Made by a program: the position numbers and the translations under genes
Notes under the pieces: generated by a model
Told to the model about the DNA's origin: nothing
Database searches by the model: none
The model's input: the letters and a program-made list of their open reading frames with translations, nothing else
Shown here: one piece after another, positions 10,545 through 19,084 of the stretch
How positions within the stretch are numbered: position 1 is the stretch's first letter
How the letters are laid out: every line of letters starts with the position of its first letter
NCBI RefSeq assembly: GCF_028767125.1
Contig: NZ_JAKCWP010000010.1
Location: 1-64,000 of the forward strand
Reading direction: 5' to 3'
DNA from: Chelativorans sp. YIM 93263
GTDB lineage: Bacteria; Pseudomonadota; Alphaproteobacteria; Rhizobiales; Rhizobiaceae
DNA length: 64,000 nucleotides

Positions 10545-12460
10545 GCGGCCCTCCCTTTCATCGCGCGTGCACGATCCCACACCTCACAAAGTGCTCGGTA
10601 ACGTTGGGCGATGTCTCGCACGGCCTCCCGGTCGCCGATCTCGCCAGCCAGCCAGCGGCGCGCGGCGTCGGCGAAGATGGTGCGTCCGACGGCAAAGCCC
10701 TTAACGAGATCGAACCCGCCAGCGGCAGCAAAACTTGCCTCCAGCTCGTCGGCTGGCGCATCGAGCCCCAGCACCACAATGCCGCGTGTATAGGGGTCGT
10801 TTCGCGTGATCGCTTCGCAAGCATTGGCCCAAGCCTTCTGCGAGGTCATCGGCTCCAGCTTCCACCAGTCAGGATAGACGCCGATCTCGTAGAAACGCTC
10901 GATGACGGCCGCGGTCGTCCTTTCATCACAGGAGCGGACCGTGGAAGGTATGACTTCCAGAAGCATCTCCAGCCGATTGCGGCGGCTGGCGGCAAATAGC
11001 CGCTTGACCACGTCCTCCTGCCGCGCCTTCATTTCCGCGTCATCATCCGGATGATAGAAGCACAGCACCTTCACCACGTACTCCAGCGGCCACTCGGCCA
11101 GCCCGCCGAAATCCGGTCCGATCTCCGGCTCCAGCTCCAGCGGGCGCGATCCCGGCAGTTCGACCGGCCTTCCGATCCAAAGACCGCTGCCCGCAGCCTG
11201 ATACAGGGCATCGCGGCCGAGCCGCCCGTCGCACAGAATGCCATAGCCATGCCTGTCGCCCGCAACCTGCTTCGCGGCTTCCAAACACAGCACCTTGAAA
11301 TCACCGAGACGCTCCGCCGGCGCCCCAGCCGCTTCGGCCATCTCTTCCAACTGCCTACGGTGGTCGAAGGCGAAGACCCGCATGTCCTGCCAGTCACCCT
11401 TCCGGTTGGTCGACCAGTGCACCTGTTCGAGCACGGTATCCTTGCGGAGCGCGCGGTTCTTTAGGCCGGTGCGGAAGAAATATTGCAGCTCCTCCCAGGA
11501 GGGGTAAGCCGGCGTGCAGCCGTGGCGAGAGACGGCGAAGGCACCGCAGGCATTGGCGTATTTAAGCGTGGTGGGCCAGACCTCCCCGTCGAGCCAGCCC
11601 TTTAGAAGGCCGGCCATGAAACCGTCGCCGGCGCCCAGCACGTTGAAGACCTCGATGGGGAAATGCTCGCCCGCCTCACCTTGATCCAGCGTGCCGGGGA
11701 TCCCGCCAGTGAAGGCCGCAGCACCCATTGGCCCGCGCTTGCAGATGAGCACCGCATCAGTGAGGCGGCGGACAGCGCGCAATGCTTCGATGGTGTCAGT
11801 GGAACCACCGGCGATGTGGAACTCCTCCTCCGTGCCGACGATCAGGTCGAAGAGCGGTAATGTCGTCTGAAGCTTTGCCGTTACGCGCTCGGATTCGATG
11901 AAGCGGCTCTCGCCGGCGCCGTGGCCGGCCAGGCCCCAGAGATTGGGCCGGTAATCTATGTCGAGCGCGGTTTTGGCGCCGCTCTCACGGGCGAGCTTCA
12001 GCGCTTTAAGCACGGCAGCTTCCGTCTGCGGATGGGAGAGGTGTGTGCCGGTGGCGCAAACGGCGCGCGCCTCCGCGACAAAGTCCGGATCGATATCATC
12101 CTCGCTGAGCGCCATGTCGGCGCAGTCTTCGCGATAGAAGATCAGCGGAAACTGCTCCTGATCACGGATGCCGAGAAGGACAAGTGCGGTCAGGCGCTCC
12201 GGATCCGTCTTGACTCCGCGCACGTCCACACCCTCGCGTTGAAGCTCCTCGCGGATGAAGCGGCCCATATGCTCGTCACCCACGCGAGTGATCAGCGCCG
12301 ACTTCAGGCCGAGCCGCGCCGCGCCGGCCGCGATATTTGTGGGGGAGCCGCCGATATATTTGTTGAAGGAGGCCATGTCCTCCAGCCGCCCGCCAACCTG
12401 CGCGCCGTAGAGATCAACCGACGAGCGGCCGATGGTGATGACGTCAAGCTTTTTCGTCAC
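10541..12460 (-). CDS. iolC: 5-dehydro-2-deoxygluconokinase IolC fused to a DUF2090 aldolase-like domain
   Basis: About 639 residues. The N-terminal half is a PfkB kinase (GGSPTNIAAGAARLG near residue 50; NVLGAGDGFMAGLLKG with catalytic Asp near 280). The C-terminal ~310 residues are the DUF2090 domain starting around FAFDHRRQLEEMAE, a TIM-barrel domain usual in rhizobial IolC and proposed to be the phosphate aldolase (IolJ-like) step. GTG 12460 is chosen because GGGAGG lies 6-7 nt upstream; an ATG further up (12496) has no such site. It is the first gene of the operon, ~100 bp after iolR, with a palindromic operator in the gap. Confidence 0.94.
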   Translation of the reverse strand: MTKKLDVITIGRSSVDLYGAQVGGRLEDMASFNKYIGGSPTNIAAGAARLGLKSALITRVGDEHMGRFIREELQREGVDVRGVKTDPERLTALVLLGIRDQEQFPLIFYREDCADMALSEDDIDPDFVAEARAVCATGTHLSHPQTEAAVLKALKLARESGAKTALDIDYRPNLWGLAGHGAGESRFIESERVTAKLQTTLPLFDLIVGTEEEFHIAGGSTDTIEALRAVRRLTDAVLICKRGPMGAAAFTGGIPGTLDQGEAGEHFPIEVFNVLGAGDGFMAGLLKGWLDGEVWPTTLKYANACGAFAVSRHGCTPAYPSWEELQYFFRTGLKNRALRKDTVLEQVHWSTNRKGDWQDMRVFAFDHRRQLEEMAEAAGAPAERLGDFKVLCLEAAKQVAGDRHGYGILCDGRLGRDALYQAAGSGLWIGRPVELPGSRPLELEPEIGPDFGGLAEWPLEYVVKVLCFYHPDDDAEMKARQEDVVKRLFAASRRNRLEMLLEVIPSTVRSCDERTTAAVIERFYEIGVYPDWWKLEPMTSQKAWANACEAITRNDPYTRGIVVLGLDAPADELEASFAAAGGFDLVKGFAVGRTIFADAARRWLAGEIGDREAVRDIAQRYRALCEVWDRARAMKGRAA

Positions 12461-12550
12461 ATCGCGCCTCCCTGCTGTTGCGCGCATTGAGCGCACGTCC
12501 TCCCTCCTTCGGATGGCGGAATCTGGCCGCTATTCGATCCTTAAGAGTTA

Positions 12551-12566
12551 TAGAAGATATATTCTA
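12551..12566 (-). promoter_or_regulatory. Putative IolR operator upstream of iolC
   Basis: TAGAAGATATATTCTA: arms TAGAA/TTCTA are perfectly inverted around six bases (GAA-N6-TTC). It overlaps the iolR stop codon and lies ~90 bp before the iolC GTG in an AT-rich gap. The same architecture recurs at 13467-13482 and, imperfectly, at 19016-19031. An RpiR-type IolR site of the form GGAA-N6-TTCC is remembered for Sinorhizobium. Binding is inferred. Confidence 0.55.
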
Positions 12567-13418
12567 TTTATCGTCGCTCCTCAACAAGGAAATTCCATTT
12601 TCCCGCGCACGCATTTCCGTTCCAACCGCCACAACCAGAGTCACGGCAAGCGAAAGCGTGGCCGAAAGCGAGCGAAAGTCACCGAAATCTGCCTCCGAAA
12701 CGGTTAGAATTTGGGTGGTTACCGGCCTCAGCGGGCTCGCCAGTGAATCCGTGATGCCCACCACGTCGGCGCCTGCATGGTGGGCGGTTTCGGCCAACTT
12801 CACGGTTTCCGGTGTATAGGGCGCAAAGGTGATTGCAATCACGGCATCGTCTGCACGAATGGCATGGCGGCTATCGAGCATGCCCACGCTGTCGTGCAGC
12901 ATGGTGGGAACGTTCATTTTCTCGAATGCATAGGCAAGATAGGAGGCGACGGAGAAAGCCCGGCGCAAGCCGACGATATGGACCATATGCGCCTCGGCGA
13001 GCGCCTTTATGGCCGAGTCCAGCACCTGCGGGTCGATGGTCTTGGCGAGGTTTTCCAGTGACAGCCGTCCCGCCTCGACGAACTCCGCCAGAAGCGCCGA
13101 AGGTCGGCCCGCACCGCTTTCACGCAGCTTTTCCAGCCGGGTCGCATAATCGGGCCAGTTCTGCGCATAAGATTCCCGGAACAGGCGCTGCATCTGCGAA
13201 TAGCCTGAAAACCCGAGCACCTGGCAGAAGCGCATGAAGGCAGACGGCTGTACGCCAGCTCCTTCCGCCATCTCCGCGACGGTCGACACGGCGACGCGGT
13301 CCGGGTTGGTTGCCACGTAATCGGCGCATTGCTTCAGTCGCTTGGGTAAATCGTCGGAGATTTGCAACATCCTGTCGAGAAGTTGCTCGATGGAAGCGGG
13401 GGCGGAACGGGCGTCCAT
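12564..13418 (-). CDS. iolR: RpiR-family transcriptional regulator IolR
   Basis: 284 residues from ATG 13418 (MDARSAPASIEQLLDRM). N-terminal HTH_6 ~1-77 (VSTVAEMAEGAGVQPSAFMRFC); C-terminal SIS domain ~125-260 (HIVGLRRAFSVASYLAY..., GVVGITDS-like), expected to sense a phosphorylated inositol intermediate. Its position directly before iolCDEB is the known rhizobial arrangement. GAA-N6-TTC palindromes flank the gene on both sides, supporting autoregulation. In-frame ATG 13502 is less likely because it falls beyond the operator. Confidence 0.9.
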   Translation of the reverse strand: MDARSAPASIEQLLDRMLQISDDLPKRLKQCADYVATNPDRVAVSTVAEMAEGAGVQPSAFMRFCQVLGFSGYSQMQRLFRESYAQNWPDYATRLEKLRESGAGRPSALLAEFVEAGRLSLENLAKTIDPQVLDSAIKALAEAHMVHIVGLRRAFSVASYLAYAFEKMNVPTMLHDSVGMLDSRHAIRADDAVIAITFAPYTPETVKLAETAHHAGADVVGITDSLASPLRPVTTQILTVSEADFGDFRSLSATLSLAVTLVVAVGTEMRARENGISLLRSDDK

Positions 13419-13466
13419 GCGTGACTTTCTATGCTTGACAGTACACCTGCTCAATCCTAGCGCCTT

Positions 13467-13482
13467 TGGAATAAAAATTCTA
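13467..13482. promoter_or_regulatory. Putative IolR operator in the iolR/dehydrogenase divergent promoter
   Basis: TGGAATAAAAATTCTA: GGAA-N6-TTCT, an imperfect palindrome nearly matching the site before iolC. It sits 49 bp upstream of the iolR ATG (minus) and 42 bp before the dehydrogenase ATG (plus), so one dimer could repress both. Confidence 0.55.
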
Positions 13483-13523
13483 CCATGGTACGAGTCTATC
13501 AAAGCGGGGGATGAGGAGGGCAG

Positions 13524-14642
13524 ATGCGCGAGATTGGCATTGGACTAATCGGCACCGGTTTCATGGGCAAGGCCCACGCGCTTGCCTATCGCACGGCAAA
13601 GGCCGTTCTGGGTGATGTGCCGGCGGCGCGGCTGGAGATCCTCTGCGATACTCCGGCCGACAAGGCCCGGCAAATGGCCGAGCAATTCGACTTTGCCCGG
13701 TCGACGGATAACTGGCGGGAGGTCGTACAGGACCCGCGCGTGGAAATCGTCTCAATCACCACCCCGAACCACATGCACCGAGAGATCGCCCTTGCGGCGA
13801 TCGCCGCGGGCAAGCATGTGCATTGCGAAAAGCCTATGGGCCTGACATTGGCCGAGGCCGAGGAGATGACTGCGGCGGCCAAACGGGCGGGCGTCAAGAC
13901 GATCGTCGGCTACAATTACATCAAGAACCCGGCCTTTCTCCATGCCCGTACGCTGATCCGCGAAGGCGCTATCGGCCGCATCATCCATTTTCGCGGTTGG
14001 GTGGACGAGGATTACCAGGCGGATCCCGACTTGCCCTGGAGCTGGCGCGCGCGACTGGAGGAGGCCGGTCTGGGCGCACTCGGGGACATGGGCTGCCACC
14101 TCGTTTCGATGGCCTACGACCTCATGGGGCCGATCGCCAGTCTGGTCGCGGATATGCAAACCGTCCACGAAACGCGCGCAACGCCGGATGGGACGGATCG
14201 CAAGAAGGTGGAAAACGAGGATACCGCTTCTGCACTCGTGCGTTTTGAAAGCGGCGCGCATGGCTCGCTCTCAACTTCACGGACAGCTTGGGGCCGCAAG
14301 AACCGGCTGGACTGGGAAGTCCATGGAACCAAGGGCATGCTCGTATTCGCCCAAGAGCGCATGAACGAGTTGCACTTGTACCAGAATGAAGGAGACCGGG
14401 CGCAGCAAGGCTTCAAAACGATTTTCACGGGCCCGGATCACCCTCCTTACGGGAACTTCTGCCCGGCGCCGGGCCACCAACTCGGCTTCAACGACCTCAA
14501 GACGCTGGAGGCCGGCGCCTTCCTGCGCTGGGTCGCAGGAGGCGAAAAATCCTCACCTGATTTTTTCGAGGCCCTGGAATACGAAAGGGTTATCCACGCC
14601 ATCGCGGCGGCAGCGCGCGAGGAGCGAAGGGTGGCGGTGTAG
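13524..14642 (+). CDS. Gfo/Idh/MocA family dehydrogenase next to iolR
   Basis: 372-residue NAD(P)-dependent oxidoreductase. Rossmann motif GLIGTGFMGKAHA at residues 8-20, catalytic lysine in HCEKPMG (~98-104) and the D-x-G-x-H pair in GDMGCHLVSMAYDL (~190). ATG 13524 follows GAGGAGGG. Divergent from iolR and sharing an operator, so its substrate is probably an inositol, inosose or related cyclitol. MocA-type or scyllo-inositol dehydrogenases are the closest guesses; the exact substrate cannot be read from sequence. Confidence 0.9.
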   Translation: MREIGIGLIGTGFMGKAHALAYRTAKAVLGDVPAARLEILCDTPADKARQMAEQFDFARSTDNWREVVQDPRVEIVSITTPNHMHREIALAAIAAGKHVHCEKPMGLTLAEAEEMTAAAKRAGVKTIVGYNYIKNPAFLHARTLIREGAIGRIIHFRGWVDEDYQADPDLPWSWRARLEEAGLGALGDMGCHLVSMAYDLMGPIASLVADMQTVHETRATPDGTDRKKVENEDTASALVRFESGAHGSLSTSRTAWGRKNRLDWEVHGTKGMLVFAQERMNELHLYQNEGDRAQQGFKTIFTGPDHPPYGNFCPAPGHQLGFNDLKTLEAGAFLRWVAGGEKSSPDFFEALEYERVIHAIAAAAREERRVAV

Positions 14643-14757
14643 GTCAACCGGCCACCGACAAGCTTGTCGAGCTTACCGGATTGCAAATCACTCTCGATCT
14701 GCAAGAGCCCAGGCAAAGGATCCCCTTACCTTATGAAGGTACTCCCGGCCTCCCAGG

Positions 14758-15762
14758 CTACCCCAGCACCTCAGACACTTTGACCGCCCTGCCCTGTTCG
14801 ATCGACAAATACGCCGCATCGGCCAGCGCCAAGGCCCTGAGGCCGTCCTGCCCCGATGGTGAAGCGGGCTTTCCCTCCGATATAGCGGCGACGAAAGCCG
14901 CCATTTCCGCCGCATAGGCCTCCGTATAGCGCGTCATGAAAAAGTCGTGCAGAGGCGGCTTCGTGTAGCCTGTATTCGTCGCGATCTCTATCGAGACCGG
15001 ACGCTGGTTCTCGGCTGAAATGGCTCCTTTCGATCCGTGCACCTCAATGCGCTGGTCATAGCCGTAGGTGGCGCGGCGGGAATTCGAAATCGTGCAGTGC
15101 TTGCCCGAAGGTGTCGTGAGCACCACCGATGCGCTGTCGTGATCTCCCAGCTTGCCGATCTCCGGATCAACCAGGACAGAAGCCGTGGCGAAAACCGTGT
15201 CCGGCTCCTCGCCCAACAAGAAGCGCGCCATATCGAAATCGTGAATGGTCATGTCCCTCAGAATACCGCCCGACGAGCCGATATACTGTGCCGGCGGCGG
15301 ACCCGGATCGCGGGAGACGATCTGCACCATCTCGACATCGCCGATCCTGCCTTCGTTAATCGCTGCGCGGACGGCGGAAAAATGCGGATCGAAGCGGCGG
15401 TTGAAGCCGACCATAAACGTCGCATCCGTCTCCTCAACGACTCTCAGGCAAGCCTTCACCCTGTCGTAGTCGAGATCGATGGGCTTTTCGCAGAAGATCG
15501 CCTTGCCGGCTCGGGAAAAGCGCTCGATCAGATCAGCGTGGGTGTCGGTGGGCGTGCAGATCACAACGGCATCGATGTCCGCAGCCGCCTCGATCTCCTC
15601 GATGGTGCGCACAGCACAGCCCTGCGCCTCTGCGATCGCGCTGGCGGCATCGGCGACCGCATCGGCGACGGCCGTCAACTGCGCGCCCTTATTGCCGGAG
15701 ATAGCACGGGCATGCACCTTGCCGATGCGCCCGGCACCCAGCAGGCCGAATCGTACTGTCAT
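14758..15762 (-). CDS. idhA: Inositol 2-dehydrogenase (Idh/IolG)
   Basis: 334 residues, typical of myo-inositol 2-dehydrogenase, which oxidises myo-inositol to 2-keto-myo-inositol with NAD. Rossmann GLLGAGRIGKVHAR at the N-terminus, catalytic EKPID, substrate motif GFNRRFDPHF, and the D-x3-H pair in RDMTIHDFDMARF. ATG 15762 has AAGAAGG just upstream; the frame continues to 15939 but those codons show no family match. Downstream of the CUT2 transporter genes on the same strand, separated by 227 bp, so it may have its own promoter. Confidence 0.92.
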   Translation of the reverse strand: MTVRFGLLGAGRIGKVHARAISGNKGAQLTAVADAVADAASAIAEAQGCAVRTIEEIEAAADIDAVVICTPTDTHADLIERFSRAGKAIFCEKPIDLDYDRVKACLRVVEETDATFMVGFNRRFDPHFSAVRAAINEGRIGDVEMVQIVSRDPGPPPAQYIGSSGGILRDMTIHDFDMARFLLGEEPDTVFATASVLVDPEIGKLGDHDSASVVLTTPSGKHCTISNSRRATYGYDQRIEVHGSKGAISAENQRPVSIEIATNTGYTKPPLHDFFMTRYTEAYAAEMAAFVAAISEGKPASPSGQDGLRALALADAAYLSIEQGRAVKVSEVLG

Positions 15763-15989
15763 CCTTCTTCTTTCCTTTTCGTTCGTGTTTTCCGGGTGCG
15801 GCTCACCTTGTTCGGGATAGGCACCCGGGGCCGGTATGACAAGGGCGCGGCAGCCTTCTGCAATAACCTGGGCGGTAACTGCCCACCCGAGCTCCTGGGT
15901 TCCGCCAACAACGGCGGCGCTAATGCGCGAATTTGGCATGGCTCAAGTATTCCCTCGTAGCCGGGGCTGTGCCGTGAAACAGGTCAGCT

Positions 15990-16775
15990 CTAAATATAGC
16001 TCGCGTTCTCGTGCACACCGGCTTTCACCCCGGTGATCAAAGAGACGATTTCGTTGCCGTCGGTCTTGTCGGCCTCCAGCATTCCGGCGATGCGCCCGCG
16101 CCGGAACACCCAGATCTTGTCCACGAGATTGAAGACCTGGCGCAGATTGTGGCTAACGAGAATAAGGGGGATCCCTTGCTTCTTGAGACCACGGATAATG
16201 TTCTCCACCTGCGTGGTTTCCTGAACGCCGAGTGCCGCAGTCGGCTCGTCCATGATGATAAGCTTGGAGGCGAAGCTCGCCGCGCGCGAGATGGCGACGC
16301 ATTGGCGCTGGCCCCCGGACATATTGGCGATCGGGTTATGCAAGTTTGGTATCTTAATACCGGTGCGTTCCAGCGCCTCCATGGACCGACGATACATCTT
16401 TCTCTCATTGAGGAAACTGAACGGGCCAAGATTGAAGTAGACCTCCTCACGGCCGAGAAAGATGTTGGACGGAACGTCCAGATCGTCCGCCAGCGCGAGG
16501 TTCTGGAAGACTGCTTCGATGCCGACATCGCGCGCATCCAGCGGGCTGCTGAACGTCACCTCCTTTCCCTCGAAGAAGATCTTGCCCGCCGTGGGCTGTT
16601 CAACGCCGGTGATCTGACGCACGAAAGTGGATTTCCCCGCACCATTGTCGCCGACAATGGCCACATGCTCGCCTTCCCGCAGCGTGAAATCCGCATCCTC
16701 GAGCGCATGAACGCCCCCATAATGCTTGGTCAGATTTTCCGTCTGCAGGATGATCTTGGAATTGCTATCGGCCAC
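15990..16775 (-). CDS. CUT2 sugar ABC transporter ATPase (inositol importer)
   Basis: 261-residue single-domain ATPase of the FrcA/IatA type. Walker A GDNGAGKST, signature MSGGQRQ, Walker B LIIMDEPTAALG, switch LVSHN. GTG 16775 is chosen because GGGAGG sits 6 nt upstream and the protein then begins VADSNSKIILQTENLTKHYGG; earlier in-frame codons overlap the permease in another frame and are not protein-like. It powers import of the ligand of the upstream binding protein. Inositol is inferred from the neighbouring idh and iol genes. Confidence 0.93.
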   Translation of the reverse strand: MADSNSKIILQTENLTKHYGGVHALEDADFTLREGEHVAIVGDNGAGKSTFVRQITGVEQPTAGKIFFEGKEVTFSSPLDARDVGIEAVFQNLALADDLDVPSNIFLGREEVYFNLGPFSFLNERKMYRRSMEALERTGIKIPNLHNPIANMSGGQRQCVAISRAASFASKLIIMDEPTAALGVQETTQVENIIRGLKKQGIPLILVSHNLRQVFNLVDKIWVFRRGRIAGMLEADKTDGNEIVSLITGVKAGVHENASYI

Positions 16776-16798
16776 TTTATCCTCCCACTTGGCAGCGA

Positions 16799-17836
16799 CT
16801 AGGTGCTCGTCCGGAATCGCTGGCGGTAAACGTCGGCAACCACGGCCGCGATGATGATCGCGCCCATGATCATCTCCTGGTAGTAGGCGCTGAGCTTCAA
16901 GAAGGTGAAGCCGGAGATGATAACGCCGAAGATGGCGGCACCGATCACCGTGCCCACCACCGAGCCGCGTCCGCCCGTCAGCGATACGCCGCCAATGACG
17001 GCCATGGCGATGGCTTGCAGCTCGTACATCATACCCATCCCGGCCTGAGCGGTCAGCCCGCGGGCGGCGACGACAATGCCGGCGAGAGAGGCAAGAAGAC
17101 CGGCGATGGAATACACAAGGACCAAGTGGCGCTCGACACTGATGCCGGAAACCCTCGCCGCATTCTGGTTCGAACCGATGGCATAGGTGTGCTTTCCATA
17201 GACAGTATATTTCAGAGCGACATGGAAAAGCAGCGCGACGGCCAGAAAGATGACGACGGGCATCATGCCTTGTCCGATGGCTGCATAGCTGTCGGTCGGG
17301 AAGGACACCGGTTGTCCGCGCGTGTACCACTTAGCGGCCCCGCGCGCTGTGACCATCATGCCGAGGGTGGCGATGAAAGGCGGAATTCGGGTGTAGGCGA
17401 TCAGCGCGCCGTTTATGAATCCCGCCCCCAGCCCGCAAGCCAGCCCGGCAAGGATCGGTATAATGACTGGAAGGTCAGTCAGATTTGGATAGACCGCGCG
17501 TGGATAGGTACCGACCTGGGCGAGGCTCATGGAGACCATCGCTGTCAAGCCAACTATCGAGCCCGAGGAAAGGTCGATCCCGCCGGTGATAATCACCTGG
17601 GTCACGCCAACGGCAATGATTCCCACCACCGCAACCTGAAGGATCATGATACTCAGGCGCTGGGTGTTGAACAGGAAACTCTGACCCTGAAAAAGCCAGC
17701 CGAGAAGCTCGAAAATGATTGCGACCCCAAGGAGCCCGATAAGAGCATTCAACTCATGGGAACGCGGTTTCTTTCCTTCCGCCACATCTGGCGTGGCCCC
17801 GGCTTCCGCCTGATCTGTCGCCATTCTCTCCGCCAT
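16799..17836 (-). CDS. CUT2 sugar ABC transporter permease (inositol importer)
   Basis: 345 residues with a ~35-residue cytoplasmic N-terminus and about 9-10 membrane helices. Family motifs VTQVIITGGIDLSSGSIVG and AIAMAVIGGVSLTGGRGSV are typical of RbsC/FrcC/IatP permeases. GGGAGG precedes ATG 17836. It lies between the binding protein and the ATPase, with two strong hairpins in the gap to the binding protein gene. Confidence 0.94.
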   Translation of the reverse strand: MAERMATDQAEAGATPDVAEGKKPRSHELNALIGLLGVAIIFELLGWLFQGQSFLFNTQRLSIMILQVAVVGIIAVGVTQVIITGGIDLSSGSIVGLTAMVSMSLAQVGTYPRAVYPNLTDLPVIIPILAGLACGLGAGFINGALIAYTRIPPFIATLGMMVTARGAAKWYTRGQPVSFPTDSYAAIGQGMMPVVIFLAVALLFHVALKYTVYGKHTYAIGSNQNAARVSGISVERHLVLVYSIAGLLASLAGIVVAARGLTAQAGMGMMYELQAIAMAVIGGVSLTGGRGSVVGTVIGAAIFGVIISGFTFLKLSAYYQEMIMGAIIIAAVVADVYRQRFRTST

Positions 17837-17856
17837 GCCGACCTCCCTCTTGGGCT

Positions 17857-17908
17857 GGCCGGCCTTACAGCCGGCCGCCTGATAGCCGGCGGAATCCTCC
17901 CGCCGGCT
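17857..17908 (-). other. Two GC hairpins between binding-protein and permease genes
   Basis: GGCCGGC (17857-17863) pairs with GCCGGCC (17870-17876) around CTTACA, and AGCCGGCGG (17884-17892) pairs with CCGCCGGCT (17900-17908). No T-run follows, so these look like mRNA 3'-end stabilisers or partial attenuators that keep the binding-protein message more abundant than the permease message, rather than full terminators. Confidence 0.55.
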
Positions 17909-17916
17909 GTCCCACC

Positions 17917-18864
17917 TCAGTTCTTGCTCGTGAATTCATCCATGTTGTCGGGTGTGACGAGTTGGAAGGGAATGTAGACTTTCTGATCTTCGATCGCTTC
18001 GCCGCGTGCCAGCTTCAGCGCTGTATCGATGGCACCATGCCCCTGTCCTGCCGCATCCTGGAATACGGTGACGTCGAGATCACCTTCCGCCATGGCGGCC
18101 AGCGCGTCCTGGGTCGCGTCGACGCCGCCGACGAGCACTTCGTCCATGGACATTCCCGCCGCCTTCATTGACTGGATCGCGCCAATGGCCATCTCATCAT
18201 TGTTGGAAATCACTGCATCGAACTCGACGCCAGCTGAAAGCCAGTTGGACATGAGGTCGGCGGCTTCCGTGCGCTGCCAGTTGGCAGTCTGCTCCTCGAC
18301 GATCTCCATAAACGAGCACTCTTCAGTGGCGATCACGTCATGAATATCCTGCGTGCGCATGCGCGCCGCCTGGTTCGACAGCTCGCCCATCATGACGACG
18401 ATCTTGGCGCCATCGTCCTTGCCCTGCTCCCGTAGAAGACGGCAAATCTCCTGAGTTTCCAGCGTTCCGGACTCTCGCTCGTCCGAAGCCACAAAGGCCT
18501 GGTTTTCGGGCAGATCCTCCACGTTGACTGGCTCGCGGTTTACAAAGACCAACGGCACGCCGGCATCAGCCGCTGCCTTGGTCATGGCAACGGTAGCGTC
18601 GGTATCGACCGGATTGACGACGATGGCGTCCACACCGGATGCGATGAAGTTCTGAATCTGGTTGAGCTGCTTGCCGACGTCGTTCTGCGCATCTTCGATC
18701 TGCACATCCACGTCGTCCATTTCGTTTGCATAATCCTCCATACCGTTACGCAAAACAGTCAGGAAGTTGTCGTCGAACAAGGCCATGGACACGCCGATGG
18801 TCTCGGCCATGGCCGACGTCGTCATCAGCGCCGAAACCGCAGCGCTCATTATTAGCTTCTTCAT
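17917..18864 (-). CDS. Periplasmic sugar-binding protein of the inositol-type CUT2 importer
   Basis: 315 residues from ATG 18864 (GGAGGAG upstream). Signal peptide MKKLIMSAAVSALMTTSAMA, then a mature type I periplasmic binding fold beginning ETIGVSMALFDDNFLTVLRN. Typical features include VDAIVVNPVDTDA, VFVNREP and ISNNDEMAIGAIQSMKAAG. Resembles the IbpA / MocB class. First gene of the importer operon; its promoter holds candidate IolR sites. Confidence 0.92.
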   Translation of the reverse strand: MKKLIMSAAVSALMTTSAMAETIGVSMALFDDNFLTVLRNGMEDYANEMDDVDVQIEDAQNDVGKQLNQIQNFIASGVDAIVVNPVDTDATVAMTKAAADAGVPLVFVNREPVNVEDLPENQAFVASDERESGTLETQEICRLLREQGKDDGAKIVVMMGELSNQAARMRTQDIHDVIATEECSFMEIVEEQTANWQRTEAADLMSNWLSAGVEFDAVISNNDEMAIGAIQSMKAAGMSMDEVLVGGVDATQDALAAMAEGDLDVTVFQDAAGQGHGAIDTALKLARGEAIEDQKVYIPFQLVTPDNMDEFTSKN

Positions 18865-19015
18865 TTGATGCTCCTCCGCAGATGGGTGACCGGCGGCACC
18901 CGTTTTCAGCCGGATTCCCGTACCGGGAACTTGCGAGCCCCCCAGCGACGCTCCATAAATGACGACGGCACCTTCTCCTCCAAAATGGAACGCCATCACC
19001 GCGAGATGCTCAATA

Positions 19016-19065
19016 TAAAATATTTATTCCATTTTTTGACCTAACGTCAAGGCGAATTCCATTTT
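19016..19065 (-). promoter_or_regulatory. Composite control region of the inositol importer
   Basis: On the minus strand the decamer AAAATGGAAT occurs twice, 30 bp apart (plus coordinates 19026-19035 and 19056-19065). The proximal copy begins an imperfect IolR-like site (GGAA-N6-TTTT, 19017-19030). Between them lies a perfect inverted repeat TTGAC-CTAAC-GTCAA (19036-19050) of a different type. The region is 150-200 bp upstream of the binding-protein ATG. Confidence 0.45.
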
Positions 19066-19084
19066 GTGGCCGCTTGCGCTGCGG

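Noticed and set aside
14656-14669. Palindrome CGACAAGCTTGTCG in a convergent gap
   Set aside because: No T-run and no promoter nearby; it could be a weak bidirectional hairpin, but nothing supports a function.
15763-15939. 59-residue extension of inositol dehydrogenase
   Set aside because: ATG 15762 has a ribosome binding site and gives the standard N-terminus; the extra residues have no family support.
16776-17330. Long N-terminal extension of the CUT2 ATPase
   Set aside because: It overlaps the permease gene in another frame, is Arg/His/Cys-rich and lacks any domain; a GTG with a good Shine-Dalgarno at 16775 explains the start.
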